DNA of 64,000 bases from Mycobacterium sp. E2479 (GCF_001667925.1 NZ_LZJR01000071.1:124001-188000); one strand, 5' to 3'; shown: positions 8,657 through 17,959, numbered from the stretch's first letter. Program-made: numbers and translations. The notes: generated by a model from the sequence alone, not told the origin.

Positions 8657-9904
8657 TCACCCGACACGCTTGGAGCGGGCGAAATCTTCCAAGAGATCGG
8701 CGGCGGCCGCAACGCTTTCGGCGGGTTTGGTCATGCGGGTGGCAAGCTCACGGGCACGGGTGACGTATTGCGGTGCAAGGATGGTGCGCAGGTCAGCGAC
8801 CAACGATTCTTTTGTAGTGCTCGAAAGGCGCCGTCCGGAGCCGACTTTCAGCCGTTTGACCACAGCTGCCCAGCGCGGTTGATCGCCCAAGATCCACAGG
8901 ATCAACGTGGGTATCCCGGCGCGCAGGCCGGCGGCCGTGGTCCCCGCACCGCCATGGTGTACGACGGCGCGGCAGGCAGGAAAGATGGCCGAGTGGTTGA
9001 CCTCGTCCACCACCTTGACCTGATCACAATGGGCAACCTCGCTGAAGTCGGTCCAGCCCGCGCACACCAGCGCCCTTTCGCCTAGCTCCGAGCACGCCGC
9101 GCTCACCATGGCAAGCGTGTCGGTGGCAGATTCGACCGGCATGCTGCCGAAACCGAAGTAGATCGGCGCTTTCCCCGCGGCGATCCAGGAGAGGACCTCC
9201 TCATCGGCGTCGGTGGACAGCTCCATCGTCAGCGCGCCGACAAAGGGCCGTTGACCGTTCGAATTCGCCCATTCGGCGGCCAGCTCGGGAAAGCAAATCG
9301 CCTCGTAGGCTTGAATTTCCAACGACCCCCGTTCAACGATCCGCCACGGCCAGGGGCGTGTGGCCTTCGGCAGACCCAGTCGACGGCGCTGCGCGTCCTC
9401 GACCTTTTTCCAAAGGCGCCAAACCAGCCACTCGACCGCCGTACCCGAATAGCGGCGCAGTCCCTGACCGTTGGACCGTGAGAGGAAGGTATGCAGCGTG
9501 GCCAGCGGAATGCCGTGGTATTCAGCGATATTGGCGGCGGGTCCCTCGAAGGCCAGTCCGGTGACGAGGACGTCGGCGCCCTCGGCCAGCGACATCAGCG
9601 TTCCGCTGATCTCGTCCCAACACTGGGCAAACAACTCCCGAGACTCGCGCCCCGACCTGATCAGCTCCTTGACCTTCCAGAAGCGGCGAGACAACGACGT
9701 CTCGAAATCCCGTTGTCCGGGGATCCACCGCCGCGTCTCGAGCCCATAGGCGACCGCGGGAAGTCCAACCGCCTCGACGAAGCCAACGAGTTCAGGCGCC
9801 ACGGCCAGTCGCACGTCGTGCCCTCTGCGCAGCAGTTCGCGGCCGACCGCAGCGCACGGCTCGACATCGCCACGACTCCCATAACTCGCCAGCACAAACC
9901 TCAT
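8657..9904 (-). CDS. GPL-type GT1 glycosyltransferase (second complete copy)
   Basis: A 415-residue paralogue of the enzyme at 4024-5289, with the same opening (ASYGSRGDVEPCAAVGREL), the FFGFGS-like segment I-Y-F-G-F-G-S-M-P-V and the C-terminal HHGGAGTTAAGLRAGIP donor-binding signature. It is easily alignable with that gene over its whole length. The spread of differences suggests an old duplication and a different sugar or acceptor. The start ATG at 9904 is supported by alignment with both paralogues. It lies alone between a short gap and the methyltransferase at 10180. The roughly 290 bases downstream of its stop (8366-8656) contain nothing recognisable. Confidence 0.9.
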   Translation of the reverse strand: MRFVLASYGSRGDVEPCAAVGRELLRRGHDVRLAVAPELVGFVEAVGLPAVAYGLETRRWIPGQRDFETSLSRRFWKVKELIRSGRESRELFAQCWDEISGTLMSLAEGADVLVTGLAFEGPAANIAEYHGIPLATLHTFLSRSNGQGLRRYSGTAVEWLVWRLWKKVEDAQRRRLGLPKATRPWPWRIVERGSLEIQAYEAICFPELAAEWANSNGQRPFVGALTMELSTDADEEVLSWIAAGKAPIYFGFGSMPVESATDTLAMVSAACSELGERALVCAGWTDFSEVAHCDQVKVVDEVNHSAIFPACRAVVHHGGAGTTAAGLRAGIPTLILWILGDQPRWAAVVKRLKVGSGRRLSSTTKESLVADLRTILAPQYVTRARELATRMTKPAESVAAAADLLEDFARSKRVG

Positions 9905-10010
9905 TGCGAATTTAAGCCCCCGACTTCCCGTGCGCTTCGGCGTAGATGAGCGGCAGCCCGCGCCCCGGCTCAGCCGCCCGGCAGTTTAACCCACAAGGAC
10001 CGCCATCGAC
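9905..10010 (-). promoter_or_regulatory. Upstream segment shared by the three gtf genes (copy 3)
   Basis: Third copy of the gtf leader, recognisable by cttcccgtgcgcttcggcg (compare cttccgacgcgctctgcg in copy 1) and by ccgcccggcagtttaaccc. The conserved region extends roughly 100 bases from the start codon. A functional role is inferred only from conservation between paralogues. Confidence 0.35.
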
Positions 10011-10179
10011 GGCCATCTGACCGTTCCCAGCCGCTGCTTGTTCGGATGCGGTCAGAGACGTCATGTTGGACAGTCCGTTGCGGTCGCCGACGCCGGCGTT
10101 AGAACTTCATCGGTTGTGTTGTGCGGTTCAGCCGGCGCTGAGAGGTTTCTCGCCACAGCGAGTCCCCCGTCGACGCCGA

Positions 10180-11220
10180 TCAGGCAGCGCGAAAGAGGTA
10201 ATACCACTTGGGCGAAACACCAAATCTCTGCACCTCTGGGTTTCCGTACTTCGGCTCGACATGACACAACCGGTATCCATGCTGTTCGAGTAGCGGACTG
10301 AAATCGGTGCCGTCGACCATCCTTACGGCTTTTTCGCCTTCGATGCTCATGTTAGGAACGATGAAAAGGTATTCGACCTTCAGCTCTGCGCATCGGGAAA
10401 CCCAGTAATCGACAGCCTCCGTTGAGCATTCGGAGAAGCTGTGGATGTTGACCGCCAGGTCGATCGTTCCAGGGGTGAGATCTCGTTGATCGTCGAACGG
10501 GACGACACGCGCGCGTGCGGCGCCCTTTTGCCGCAGATAATACTCGGAAAGAAAAGTCGACTCCGGGATAGCGTCGATGCAAAAATAGGTATCGATGTTG
10601 CTCAGCGCGGTCACCGCCCGGTAGGCAAGCCTGCCGTATCCTGCGCCGATATCGAGCACCTTCAGGTTCGGCCGTTTCGAGATCTGTAGCACACGCTCCA
10701 GGAAGAGTAACTCAGAGACTGAATCCAACAGGTCGCGGCTGACGAGTCTCTGGTTGCCACTCTGGTCCACATCGCCTGTCGGGAATGTAAACACACCGTA
10801 GTCACCGTCTTCGGTAAAGGTGTCCAGAAGCCCAAGCGTGTCAATCGTTTTCAAATAAAAGTATGTCAGGACATATTTTTCGGGTGTGTTCTTGTCCCTG
10901 AACTGGAAAACGTAGGCATTGTCTCCCCGGAAGTAGAGCAGATCGTCCGCCGAGACATAACCGGCACGCCAAACCGGCGACCTGCGGATGACGTCCTGAA
11001 CGCCGCCATAGCGCTGACGTAGCGCCTCAAGCTCCGGATTCGTCGCGCAGAGGGTGGCGCGGTCATCGGGGACGATGCCCCGGCCGGAGTGGCCCCTCCG
11101 GCGACGACGCCACGACTCTGCTCGCTCCCGCGCGCCGTTGATCGGCTGCCGCGCTTGGAACGCGATCAACCACCTCAGCGCCTCGACGCGCTGTTGCAAC
11201 GAGTGATTTTCCCTCACCAT
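10180..11220 (-). CDS. Putative sugar O-methyltransferase
   Basis: A 346-residue class I SAM-dependent methyltransferase. SAM motif I is VLDIGAGYGRLAYRA near residue 180, followed by C-I-D-A-I-P-E-S at motif II. Beyond this is N-I-H-S-F-S-E-C, typical of the 'putative sugar O-methyltransferase' group found in polysaccharide loci. The first 45 residues are arginine-rich and may be a poorly conserved extension from an over-long start. GPL sugars are commonly O-methylated, so a role on rhamnose, fucose or another hexose is likely. It runs on the same strand as the next methyltransferase upstream, with a 240-base gap. Confidence 0.75.
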   Translation of the reverse strand: MVRENHSLQQRVEALRWLIAFQARQPINGARERAESWRRRRRGHSGRGIVPDDRATLCATNPELEALRQRYGGVQDVIRRSPVWRAGYVSADDLLYFRGDNAYVFQFRDKNTPEKYVLTYFYLKTIDTLGLLDTFTEDGDYGVFTFPTGDVDQSGNQRLVSRDLLDSVSELLFLERVLQISKRPNLKVLDIGAGYGRLAYRAVTALSNIDTYFCIDAIPESTFLSEYYLRQKGAARARVVPFDDQRDLTPGTIDLAVNIHSFSECSTEAVDYWVSRCAELKVEYLFIVPNMSIEGEKAVRMVDGTDFSPLLEQHGYRLCHVEPKYGNPEVQRFGVSPKWYYLFRAA

Positions 11221-11460
11221 GCTCCCGTCACCGCTTTGTCTCCCGCCACATCATGGCGCCCAGCGAAAGGCACTGGGGCACAAAATACAAAATCACTGCA
11301 GCGCCGCGCCGTCGGGGCGCTGCCAGTTGCGGCCGGGCCGACCTCGGCGACCCATCACGACATCTATCACTGTTGGGGCCTCCGCGCTGCTGGAAGGCCT
11401 TGACCTGCGGGGTCGCTGGGTGGCGATTGGGATTCGTGCCCCGGGCGCGTGGACCGGAGC

Positions 11461-12282
11461 TCAGTTCTGAAGTGGAATGGCGTGATCGGTAAACTTCACC
11501 TTTTTCTGCAGGATAATTTGTTGGAAGTTGACGCTCAGAATATCGTAGTCTTTAGCGTGATAGTCCATGAAAGAATTGATCGCCCACCAGGGATTGGCGC
11601 GCGCCCGCGGATAGAAAGGGCCCACAAAGTCGTCAAAGATTAAAATTCCTCCTTGCTTCAAGAGGCGCCACGCCGTAATACCATCGGTTAAAACATCGTC
11701 GGCGAAATGCGATCCATCCACATAAATCACATCGAATTCTTGCTGTTCATCAAGTAGCTGTGGCAACACCTGCAGCGAAGACCCCCTTCGCTTCGTCAGC
11801 CGCGTCGCACACGCGGCAACATTGCCGTCGAAACGCGTTTCAAGGTCGTGACGGTCCGGCGTGGCATCGTACCGGTAACCCTCGGTTTCGCCGGACCAGG
11901 TATCTACGGCGGTTAAATGCCCGTTCGTAAAATACGTGAGAAGAAAGAGGCTGGAACGTCCTTCCCATGACCCGATTTCAAGGATCCGGACGGGCTCCTT
12001 GCGAGTAAAGACTTTCGAAAAAGTCACAGACCAGGGCACAATATTCATATCGAGCCAAAATTCCTTGAACTCGCCCTGCGCTGCCTGCGCCTGAAATAAT
12101 TCGCGAACCTTGGCTACCTGCTTTGCCTGGTCCGATAGCACACCTGTGCCGACCAAAAGATATCGCAGATTGTCTGCAAGATAGTGCCGCAGCACAGAAG
12201 GCCGTCCAGTTCCAAGCCTTACCAAAAACGCAAAGTAGGAGGTTAACAAACGGATTTTGGTTGTGTTTGTCAGTCCATCCAT
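11461..12282 (-). CDS. SAM-dependent methyltransferase (Methyltransf_24-like)
   Basis: About 273 residues. SAM motif I is ILEIGSWEGRSSLFLL, followed by LTAVDTWSG; an acidic V-I-Y-V-D-G-S-H and I-L-I-F-D-D-F form the later motifs. This is the Methyltransf_24 / cephalosporin-hydroxylase-like fold used by several bacterial sugar O-methyltransferases. The frame stays open to a GTG at 12354, but the ATG at 12282 has AAAGG upstream and fits the family better. Base composition is visibly lower in GC than in its neighbours (many AAA, ATA and TTT codons), suggesting separate acquisition. Target sugar unknown. Confidence 0.8.
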   Translation of the reverse strand: MDGLTNTTKIRLLTSYFAFLVRLGTGRPSVLRHYLADNLRYLLVGTGVLSDQAKQVAKVRELFQAQAAQGEFKEFWLDMNIVPWSVTFSKVFTRKEPVRILEIGSWEGRSSLFLLTYFTNGHLTAVDTWSGETEGYRYDATPDRHDLETRFDGNVAACATRLTKRRGSSLQVLPQLLDEQQEFDVIYVDGSHFADDVLTDGITAWRLLKQGGILIFDDFVGPFYPRARANPWWAINSFMDYHAKDYDILSVNFQQIILQKKVKFTDHAIPLQN

Positions 12283-12795
12283 GTTTCTAGCCTTTTTGAC
12301 AAGGTCGATCAGTCTCGTCGTCGGCTCGATCCGTGCAGTTAATCCATGCACCACTTCAGCAAGTCGCTGACCAGGGTCTATGGATGCTAGCAGGGCCAGT
12401 CACCGGGGTGGGAGATGCTTTGCATCATTGGCCGCGCAGCAACACCCTGTTCAACGTGTGGCGGTTCGATGGCCCCGTCGCTCAGGTGGGCCCTGTATCC
12501 GCAGCCGCCTTCCGGACATCGAGCGGAGCACCTACCGCTAGCTGGCGACTTGCGGCCGGGATGCGGCGTGTAGGCCTTCGCATGTGGCCCTGGCCCGAGC
12601 AATGCGGAGGTGAACGATTGGAGCGAGTCCCAAGTGGGTGTTCACAATAAGGCTTATCGCACCGAAAGTTTCATCCAGACGGTTTACGGCTAATAGTTCC
12701 CGAGGTTGCTGTAGCGTAACGTCCCGTGCCAGCTCAGACGATGGAGGCTGGCACGACTCCACTAGATGACACCAGACCTGGAATGAGCCTCCGCG
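12283..12795. other. Divergent intergenic region, no gene recognised
   Basis: About 510 bases between a leftward methyltransferase and the rightward exporter. Several short frames overlap here without ribosome binding sites or recognisable products. It must hold promoters for both directions, but I cannot point to convincing -10/-35 boxes. Confidence 0.4.
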
Positions 12796-14310
12796 ATGCC
12801 CGTCAAACCGACCACGCTAGGCCGAACGAGCAACGAGTCCACGACGTCGCTTTGGTCTCGCCGGTTTATCGCCGCAATCATCGCGATCGGCGGCATGGAG
12901 TTGATGGCGATGATGGATGGCTCCATCGGGGTCGTCGCGCTTCCTAAGATCCAGAACGAGCTGGGCCTGTCCAATGCCGCGCTGAGCTGGGTTATCACCG
13001 CCTACATCCTGGCATTCGGCGGCTTGATGCTGCTGGGCGGCCGCCTCGGTGACACCATCGGGCGCAAGCGGACTTTTATCATCGGGCTCGCACTGTTCAC
13101 CATCGCATCAACGGTGTGCGGCATCGCCTGGGATGCGACCAGCCTCGTCGTGGCCCGGCTGCTGCAGGGCGTGGCCGCGGCGATCGCCACACCGACCGGT
13201 TTCGCGCTGGCCGCGACCACGTTCCCGAAGGGACCGCCGCGTAACGCCGCGGTGGCGGGGCTGGCTGTAATGAGCGCCATCAGCGCCGTCACAAGCCTGG
13301 TGGTGGGCGGGCTGATCGCGCAGGTGTCATGGCGCCTGGTGTATTTGATCAACCTGCCGATCGGGCTGGTAGTGCTCTGCCTGGCCGTCAGCGCGTTGAC
13401 GGAAACCCAGAAGGAGCGGAAGAAGCTCGATGTCACCGGGGCCGCGCTGGCCACGTTGATGTGTACCGCCGCGGTTTTCGGGGTCTCGATGGCACCGGAG
13501 GCCGGCTGGCTGTCGGTTCCGACGATCGGTTCCGCTCTGGTGGCCCTGGGCGCTTTTGTGGCGTTCGCCGTGGTGGAGCGGACCGCCGAAAACCCGATCG
13601 TGCCGTTCGACCTGTTCTTCGACCGCAATCGCCTGGCCACGTTCGCGGCCATCTTTCTGGCCGGCGGGGTGCTGTTCACCCTGACCGTTGAGGTCGCCCT
13701 GTACGTGCAGAACATCATGGGTTACGACGGTCTGCACGTGGGCGTCTACTTCATCCCGTTCGCCGTTGCGGCGGCCGTCGGGTCGGGCCTGGCATCGCGG
13801 CTGGTGACGCGGTACCCGCCGCGAGTGCTGGTGTTCGCCGGCGGCATCCCGGTGCTGGGGGCGATGCTCTACGGCTCGACGCTCCACCGCGGCCTTCCAT
13901 TCTTCCCGCATCTGATGGTGCCGCTCATCTTTGCTGCAATCGGGATCGGGATTGTCAACGTCCCACTCTCCCTGTCGGTGATCGCCAGCGTCGGTGTCGA
14001 CCGGATCGGGCCCACAACCGCGATCGCAATGATGCTGCAGGCTCTGGGCGGGCCACTGGTGCTTGCTTTCATCCAGGTAGTCATCATGTCGCGCACGCGG
14101 GCCCTGGGCGGTACCAACGGGCCGGTGAATTCCATGAACCCCGCTCAACTGCACGCGCTGGACCAGGGCTACACCTTCGGCATGCTGTGGCTGGCGGGGG
14201 TGGCCCTGGTGTTCGGTGTGGTGGCGCTGTTCATCGGCTACTCGGCGCGGCAGGTTGCGCACGCGCAAGATGTCAAGAAAGCCTTCGACGCCGGGGACCT
14301 AGAGCTCTAA
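12796..14310 (+). CDS. MFS drug/lipid exporter, DHA2 (EmrB/QacA) 14-TM family
   Basis: A 504-residue integral membrane protein with about 14 hydrophobic segments. The DHA2 signatures are visible: M-D-G-S-I-G-V-V-A-L-P-K-I-Q after TM1, W-V-I-T-A-Y-I-L-A-F-G-G in TM2, the loop GGRLGDTIGRKR, and G-P-P-R-N-A-A-V-A-G-L near the motif C region. The family exports drugs and lipophilic molecules by proton antiport. It stands alone between sugar-modification genes, so export of a glycolipid or precursor is possible; known GPL export uses MmpL proteins, which are absent from this window. It may equally be an unrelated resistance pump. Confidence 0.85.
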   Translation: MPVKPTTLGRTSNESTTSLWSRRFIAAIIAIGGMELMAMMDGSIGVVALPKIQNELGLSNAALSWVITAYILAFGGLMLLGGRLGDTIGRKRTFIIGLALFTIASTVCGIAWDATSLVVARLLQGVAAAIATPTGFALAATTFPKGPPRNAAVAGLAVMSAISAVTSLVVGGLIAQVSWRLVYLINLPIGLVVLCLAVSALTETQKERKKLDVTGAALATLMCTAAVFGVSMAPEAGWLSVPTIGSALVALGAFVAFAVVERTAENPIVPFDLFFDRNRLATFAAIFLAGGVLFTLTVEVALYVQNIMGYDGLHVGVYFIPFAVAAAVGSGLASRLVTRYPPRVLVFAGGIPVLGAMLYGSTLHRGLPFFPHLMVPLIFAAIGIGIVNVPLSLSVIASVGVDRIGPTTAIAMMLQALGGPLVLAFIQVVIMSRTRALGGTNGPVNSMNPAQLHALDQGYTFGMLWLAGVALVFGVVALFIGYSARQVAHAQDVKKAFDAGDLEL

Positions 14311-14675
14311 TACCCCAGGACAGAACATTTCTTCCACGGCGGGCTTGATCGCGGCAACTTCTCTCGGGCGGCCAGCGATATCGGGTGGCAGGCGACGCCA
14401 GGTCAAGCGGCTACTCGCGAAACCGGGTGCGGCGCAGTCAATAACACGGTGGCGAGCCGCACGAACAGGACCGGCCGTGGCAGAGCCCGCCCCCCGGCCG
14501 ATCTCGCCGCTGGCGCTAGCGAAACAGGCGGCCGCCTAAAGACATCTGGCTTGGTCTGTATGCGCGTTCCTTCCGTAGTCGGCCGGTTGCTGCTTTAAAC
14601 TCGCTCTGACCATAGGGGGCATTTCCACCCTTCAGGTCGGGACCAGAAACCGGAAAGCGGTGAGGGGGGAGGCCG
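14311..14675. other. Intergenic region, no gene recognised
   Basis: About 365 bases with no supported gene. The only notable signal is a strongly purine-rich ribosome-binding-like run (gagggggg then aggccg) at its right end, directly before the small frame at 14676. Confidence 0.4.
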
Positions 14676-14891
14676 ATGCAGGTGCCAGACGTGGGCAACA
14701 AGAAGTTACCCACGGGTGAGGCTATCGACAAGACCATCGGCCAGGCCAAGCAAGACAATTCCGCTGAAGGGCATCAGTCGCTCGCAGTGGCAGCTCGCGT
14801 GCGTGCAAGCACGAGTGAAAGTGCACGCCAACGCAACGGGCTGGCAAACTGGTATGTAGATCTCTCGGCCCGCCTCCACCCGCTTCGATGA
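14676..14891 (+). CDS. Small hypothetical protein, possibly coupled to the GT2 gene
   Basis: A 71-residue open frame I do not recognise. Two features favour it being translated: a G-rich ribosome binding site a few bases before its ATG, and a stop codon that overlaps the start of the downstream GT2 gene as ATGA (14888-14891), the classic arrangement for translational coupling. The product is hydrophilic with no membrane segment or known motif. It may be a leader peptide, a remnant of a larger gene or a chance frame. Confidence 0.4.
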   Translation: MQVPDVGNKKLPTGEAIDKTIGQAKQDNSAEGHQSLAVAARVRASTSESARQRNGLANWYVDLSARLHPLR

Positions 14892-15844
14892 CTGCTTCTT
14901 CTGAGTCCGAACCCCAAGCACAACGCAAGGTCAGCGTTGTCATCCCCGCATATCGGTCTGCGCAATCGCTTCCGGTGCTGCTGCAGCAGCTGTTTGAAAT
15001 CGAGGAAGCAAACGGCTGGGAAATGCAGGTCGTCGCAGTGGACGATGCCAGTCCGGACGACACATGGGCGGCTATGAAAAGGGCAAAAGCGACGTACGGG
15101 TCCAAGCTTCGTATTGCGCGTGCCCTCACAAATGGGGGACAACACCGGGCTATTCAGGCCGGATTATCCTTGGCAACCGGGGACATCGTGGTAACGATGG
15201 ACGATGATCTTCAGCATCGGGCGGCGGACGTCACCAATCTAGTGGAAGCTGTGTGCTCAGGATACGATCTTGCGATCGGCAGCTACTCCCATAAAAATCA
15301 CAATCCGATGCGCAATACCGCGGGCACGCTTGTTGATTCGCTAATAAAGCGCCTCTTTAATCTGCCGCGCTCGTTCGAGCTCACCAGTTTTCGTGCGATG
15401 AAACGCTCGGTCGCGGAAGGTGCGGTTAGACAGGCCAGCGACCGACCATACATAACCGCAATGTTGCTGGCTAATTCCGCAAACCGAGTGAATATCCCGG
15501 TCGTCCATGAACCGCGAGCGCACGGAACTTCGAACTACACGCTGGGCAAGAGCGTGTCCCTCGCGGCGAGTCTGATCTTTTCGTACTCGGCCTATCCGAT
15601 CGTGTTCGTCGCTACCCTCTGCGCTGTAGCCTTCGGTTTTTCGACTGTCCTAGCGATAGGAACAGTGTGGAACGCGCTTGCTCAAAACGTCAGTGTTCCC
15701 GGTTGGGCGAGCCTGATCGTGGTCACGACCTTTTTTAACGGGCTCATCCTGCTGGCGCTCTTGGTATTCGGAATCTACCTCTCTCGGATTTACCTAACGG
15801 TCGTCTCGGGCCGGCTCAGCAATCGACTCGCCGAAATTGAGTAG
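14888..15844 (+). CDS. GT2 glycosyltransferase, polyprenyl-phosphate sugar synthase type
   Basis: A 318-residue GT-A enzyme. It has VVIPAYRSAQSLPVLLQQL, VDDASPDDTW and the metal-binding MDDDLQH, followed by two C-terminal hydrophobic segments and a short tail. This is the GtrB/ArnC/dolichol-phosphate-mannose-synthase layout, whose members load a sugar onto polyprenyl phosphate at the inner face of the membrane. It forms a tight series with the ATP-grasp gene (seven-base gap) and then a methyltransferase. GC content is lower than in most of the window. The loaded sugar is unknown; a GT87 protein elsewhere in the locus could use the product. Confidence 0.85.
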   Translation: MTASSESEPQAQRKVSVVIPAYRSAQSLPVLLQQLFEIEEANGWEMQVVAVDDASPDDTWAAMKRAKATYGSKLRIARALTNGGQHRAIQAGLSLATGDIVVTMDDDLQHRAADVTNLVEAVCSGYDLAIGSYSHKNHNPMRNTAGTLVDSLIKRLFNLPRSFELTSFRAMKRSVAEGAVRQASDRPYITAMLLANSANRVNIPVVHEPRAHGTSNYTLGKSVSLAASLIFSYSAYPIVFVATLCAVAFGFSTVLAIGTVWNALAQNVSVPGWASLIVVTTFFNGLILLALLVFGIYLSRIYLTVVSGRLSNRLAEIE

Positions 15845-15851
15845 CTGGTTT

Positions 15852-17048
15852 ATGCCTAAACCTCAGACACTGTTGGTGCTCGGCGCCTCCACGTATCAAT
15901 GCCACCTCATCCACCGGGCCAGACAAAGAGGCATACGAGTTGTCGTAGTCGATGCATACGCGGACAACCCCGGACATGAAATTGCTGACGAGTCACACGT
16001 CGTCAGCACTACAGAATTAAACGACGTCCTGCGCATCGCCAAGGATTCGGAAATCGATGGAATCATCTCACCCGCAACGGATGTCGCCGTCACCACCCAG
16101 GCCATCGTAGCGGACGAGCTGGGATTATTCGGACCGCGCCCTTCAGCGGCGCGTATTCTTACCAGCAAATCAGCGTTCTTCGACTACTCACGCGAGCTCG
16201 GCTTTGCGGTCCCCCAGTTTGACTGTCTGACCTCTTACGCTCCATCAGAGGTCTATCTGCCGCCTTCTCCGGTTTGCGTTGTCAAACCAGACGACTCGTC
16301 GGGCAGCAAGGGGGTCACGCTGGTCAGCGACCCGGCACGCTTGACATCCGCCATCGAGCTTGCGTTACACCACTCCTCGTCAGGGCGGGCCCTGGTACAG
16401 CATTACGAAGCCGGTTTCCAGGGAACCGTGGAAGGGTGCCTTCTCAACGGAGAGATCGCTTTCTCCTTCGTTACAGCGAGACACATTCCTGCGCCGCCGG
16501 TGCTCGCCACCGCAGGGCATACCATTCCTTCTGGTCTCTCTCCAGACCAAACCGAGCGAGTTCTCGACGACGTACAAAAGCTCCTCACATCTCTGTCTAT
16601 CTTTGATACGGTGTTCGACGCCGATTTCGTCTGGAGCGGCGATGAGCCCAAATTTCTGGAGCTCACTCCAAGGTTGGGGGGGAACTCTTTGAGCCAGCTT
16701 GCCCTCTACCATTGCAATTTGTCCTTGGAGGACCTCGCGATTGATCTCGCACTCACCGGTACGGCGTCCATCACCGAGCAGCAGCCGTACGCCGGCACCT
16801 CGAAAGTTGTGCTTCTGCACTCACGCAAAGGAGGACGACTGGAATACGATCCGGGTCGGCTACCCGCCGCTGGAAAGGTCGAGGGCGTCAAACGCATTGT
16901 CCTCGACTGGGATCCCGGAAAGATGGTTTCCCCTTTCATGAACGGGCGTCATCGATTCGGCGAGATCATCGCGCAGGGGATGACAACAGAGGCCGCTGAC
17001 GCGGCTATAGAGCAGGCATGTACAACACTTGACCTGCGGATCATGTGA
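15852..17048 (+). CDS. ATP-grasp ligase-like protein
   Basis: About 398 residues. The N-terminus is a pre-ATP-grasp Rossmann-like domain (LLVLGASTYQCHLIHRARQRG). The ATP-grasp core shows CVVKPDDSSGSKGV, a V-Q-H-Y-E-A-G-F-Q-G-T-V-E-G segment, and the metal-binding FLELTPRLGGNSL (E...N) near residue 280. Such proteins couple ATP hydrolysis to joining a carboxylate to an amine or similar nucleophile via an acyl phosphate. In a glycan locus it may attach an amino acid or small acid to a sugar. ATG 15852 was chosen over TTG 15837, which would overlap the GT2 gene. Substrates unknown; the family call is firm. Confidence 0.8.
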   Translation: MPKPQTLLVLGASTYQCHLIHRARQRGIRVVVVDAYADNPGHEIADESHVVSTTELNDVLRIAKDSEIDGIISPATDVAVTTQAIVADELGLFGPRPSAARILTSKSAFFDYSRELGFAVPQFDCLTSYAPSEVYLPPSPVCVVKPDDSSGSKGVTLVSDPARLTSAIELALHHSSSGRALVQHYEAGFQGTVEGCLLNGEIAFSFVTARHIPAPPVLATAGHTIPSGLSPDQTERVLDDVQKLLTSLSIFDTVFDADFVWSGDEPKFLELTPRLGGNSLSQLALYHCNLSLEDLAIDLALTGTASITEQQPYAGTSKVVLLHSRKGGRLEYDPGRLPAAGKVEGVKRIVLDWDPGKMVSPFMNGRHRFGEIIAQGMTTEAADAAIEQACTTLDLRIM

Positions 17049-17215
17049 ATGCGAAATCGCAAAAGGTCAGCGATCATGACTGCGTTGACCTCACCCAAAG
17101 ATTAGGATCAATTCCGGCGAGCGGGCTTACCGAGGCGCGGTGCAGCCACCTTGGTCGAGACAGTCGCCGCCGCCGATCCCGATCTTTCGCACACGAAGTG
17201 CCAAAGGAGGATTGT

Positions 17216-17959
17216 ATGTGGAAGAAGATCGCACGGCGGATCGCCGTCGGAAGCAACGGGTTCGACGTTGCCTACTGGCGCGAGCGCGCCGACGATCCTG
17301 GCACGATGAGCGTGATGTGGCACAACCGTGTCTTCAACGATCTCGTCGACCGTGACGAGTGGTCCATCATCGAGGCGACACTGCCCGAACAGCGAGGCGC
17401 GGTTCTCGACCTCGGCTGCGGCACCGGGCGGGTCGCAGAGCGGCTCGCCGCGCGGTTCGACAGCTACACGGGCGTCGATCTCGACACCATGGTCGCCGAG
17501 GCGGGGCGCAGGTTCCCCGCGCTCGCATCGTCATTCGTGGCAGCCACCGTTGCGGACTACGAATATCCGCCCGAACGATTCGACTTTATCCTTTCTCTCG
17601 GCTGCGTCTCCACGGCGTGCACGACGGCGACGCTTCCCGATGTCGCAAGCAAGATTGCCCGAGCTCTGAAGCCACGCGGACGCGTCACGCTGATCGAACC
17701 GTTCCACACGGGGCGGCTGCTCACGCGTGGCTGCAAAATGAAGCCGGCGGAGGTCGCCGCCCTCTTCACCTCGCTGGGTCTACGTCAGCTGTATCGCGGC
17801 GGGCTCCTCTGCTTCCCCGCGCGGATGGTACTTGCCGAGCCCGTGTTCGAGCGTTTCCCAGGGGTGACACGCACCGTCTATGAGTCGAGCGAGCGGCTTA
17901 CGCAACGGTTTCCCTCTCTGCTCGCCGACTACACCGTCCTCTCACTCGAAAAGCCCTGA
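17216..17959 (+). CDS. Class I SAM-dependent methyltransferase
   Basis: About 247 residues. Motif I is VLDLGCGTGRVAERLA, followed by Y-T-G-V-D-L-D at motif II and I-L-S-L-G-C-V-S. The open frame runs 57 codons further upstream to 17045, but I start at 17216 because AAAGGAGG lies just before that ATG and the upstream stretch is arginine-rich and without family similarity. It follows the ATP-grasp gene with a 167-base gap on the same strand. Probably an O- or N-methyltransferase acting on a sugar or acyl substituent; the target cannot be read. Confidence 0.8.
   Translation: MWKKIARRIAVGSNGFDVAYWRERADDPGTMSVMWHNRVFNDLVDRDEWSIIEATLPEQRGAVLDLGCGTGRVAERLAARFDSYTGVDLDTMVAEAGRRFPALASSFVAATVADYEYPPERFDFILSLGCVSTACTTATLPDVASKIARALKPRGRVTLIEPFHTGRLLTRGCKMKPAEVAALFTSLGLRQLYRGGLLCFPARMVLAEPVFERFPGVTRTVYESSERLTQRFPSLLADYTVLSLEKP

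Noticed and set aside
13327..14268. A 313-codon open frame on the minus strand
   Set aside because: It lies wholly inside the MFS exporter gene and its product is a low-complexity His/Arg/Gln-rich shadow translation.
12796..14310. MFS exporter as the GPL exporter
   Set aside because: Known GPL export uses MmpL proteins; membership of the DHA2 family alone does not support a lipid-export call, so it is left as a possibility only.
17045..17215. Upstream extension of the methyltransferase at 17216
   Set aside because: The extra 57 codons are arginine-rich without similarity, while a near-perfect AAAGGAGG directly precedes the ATG at 17216.
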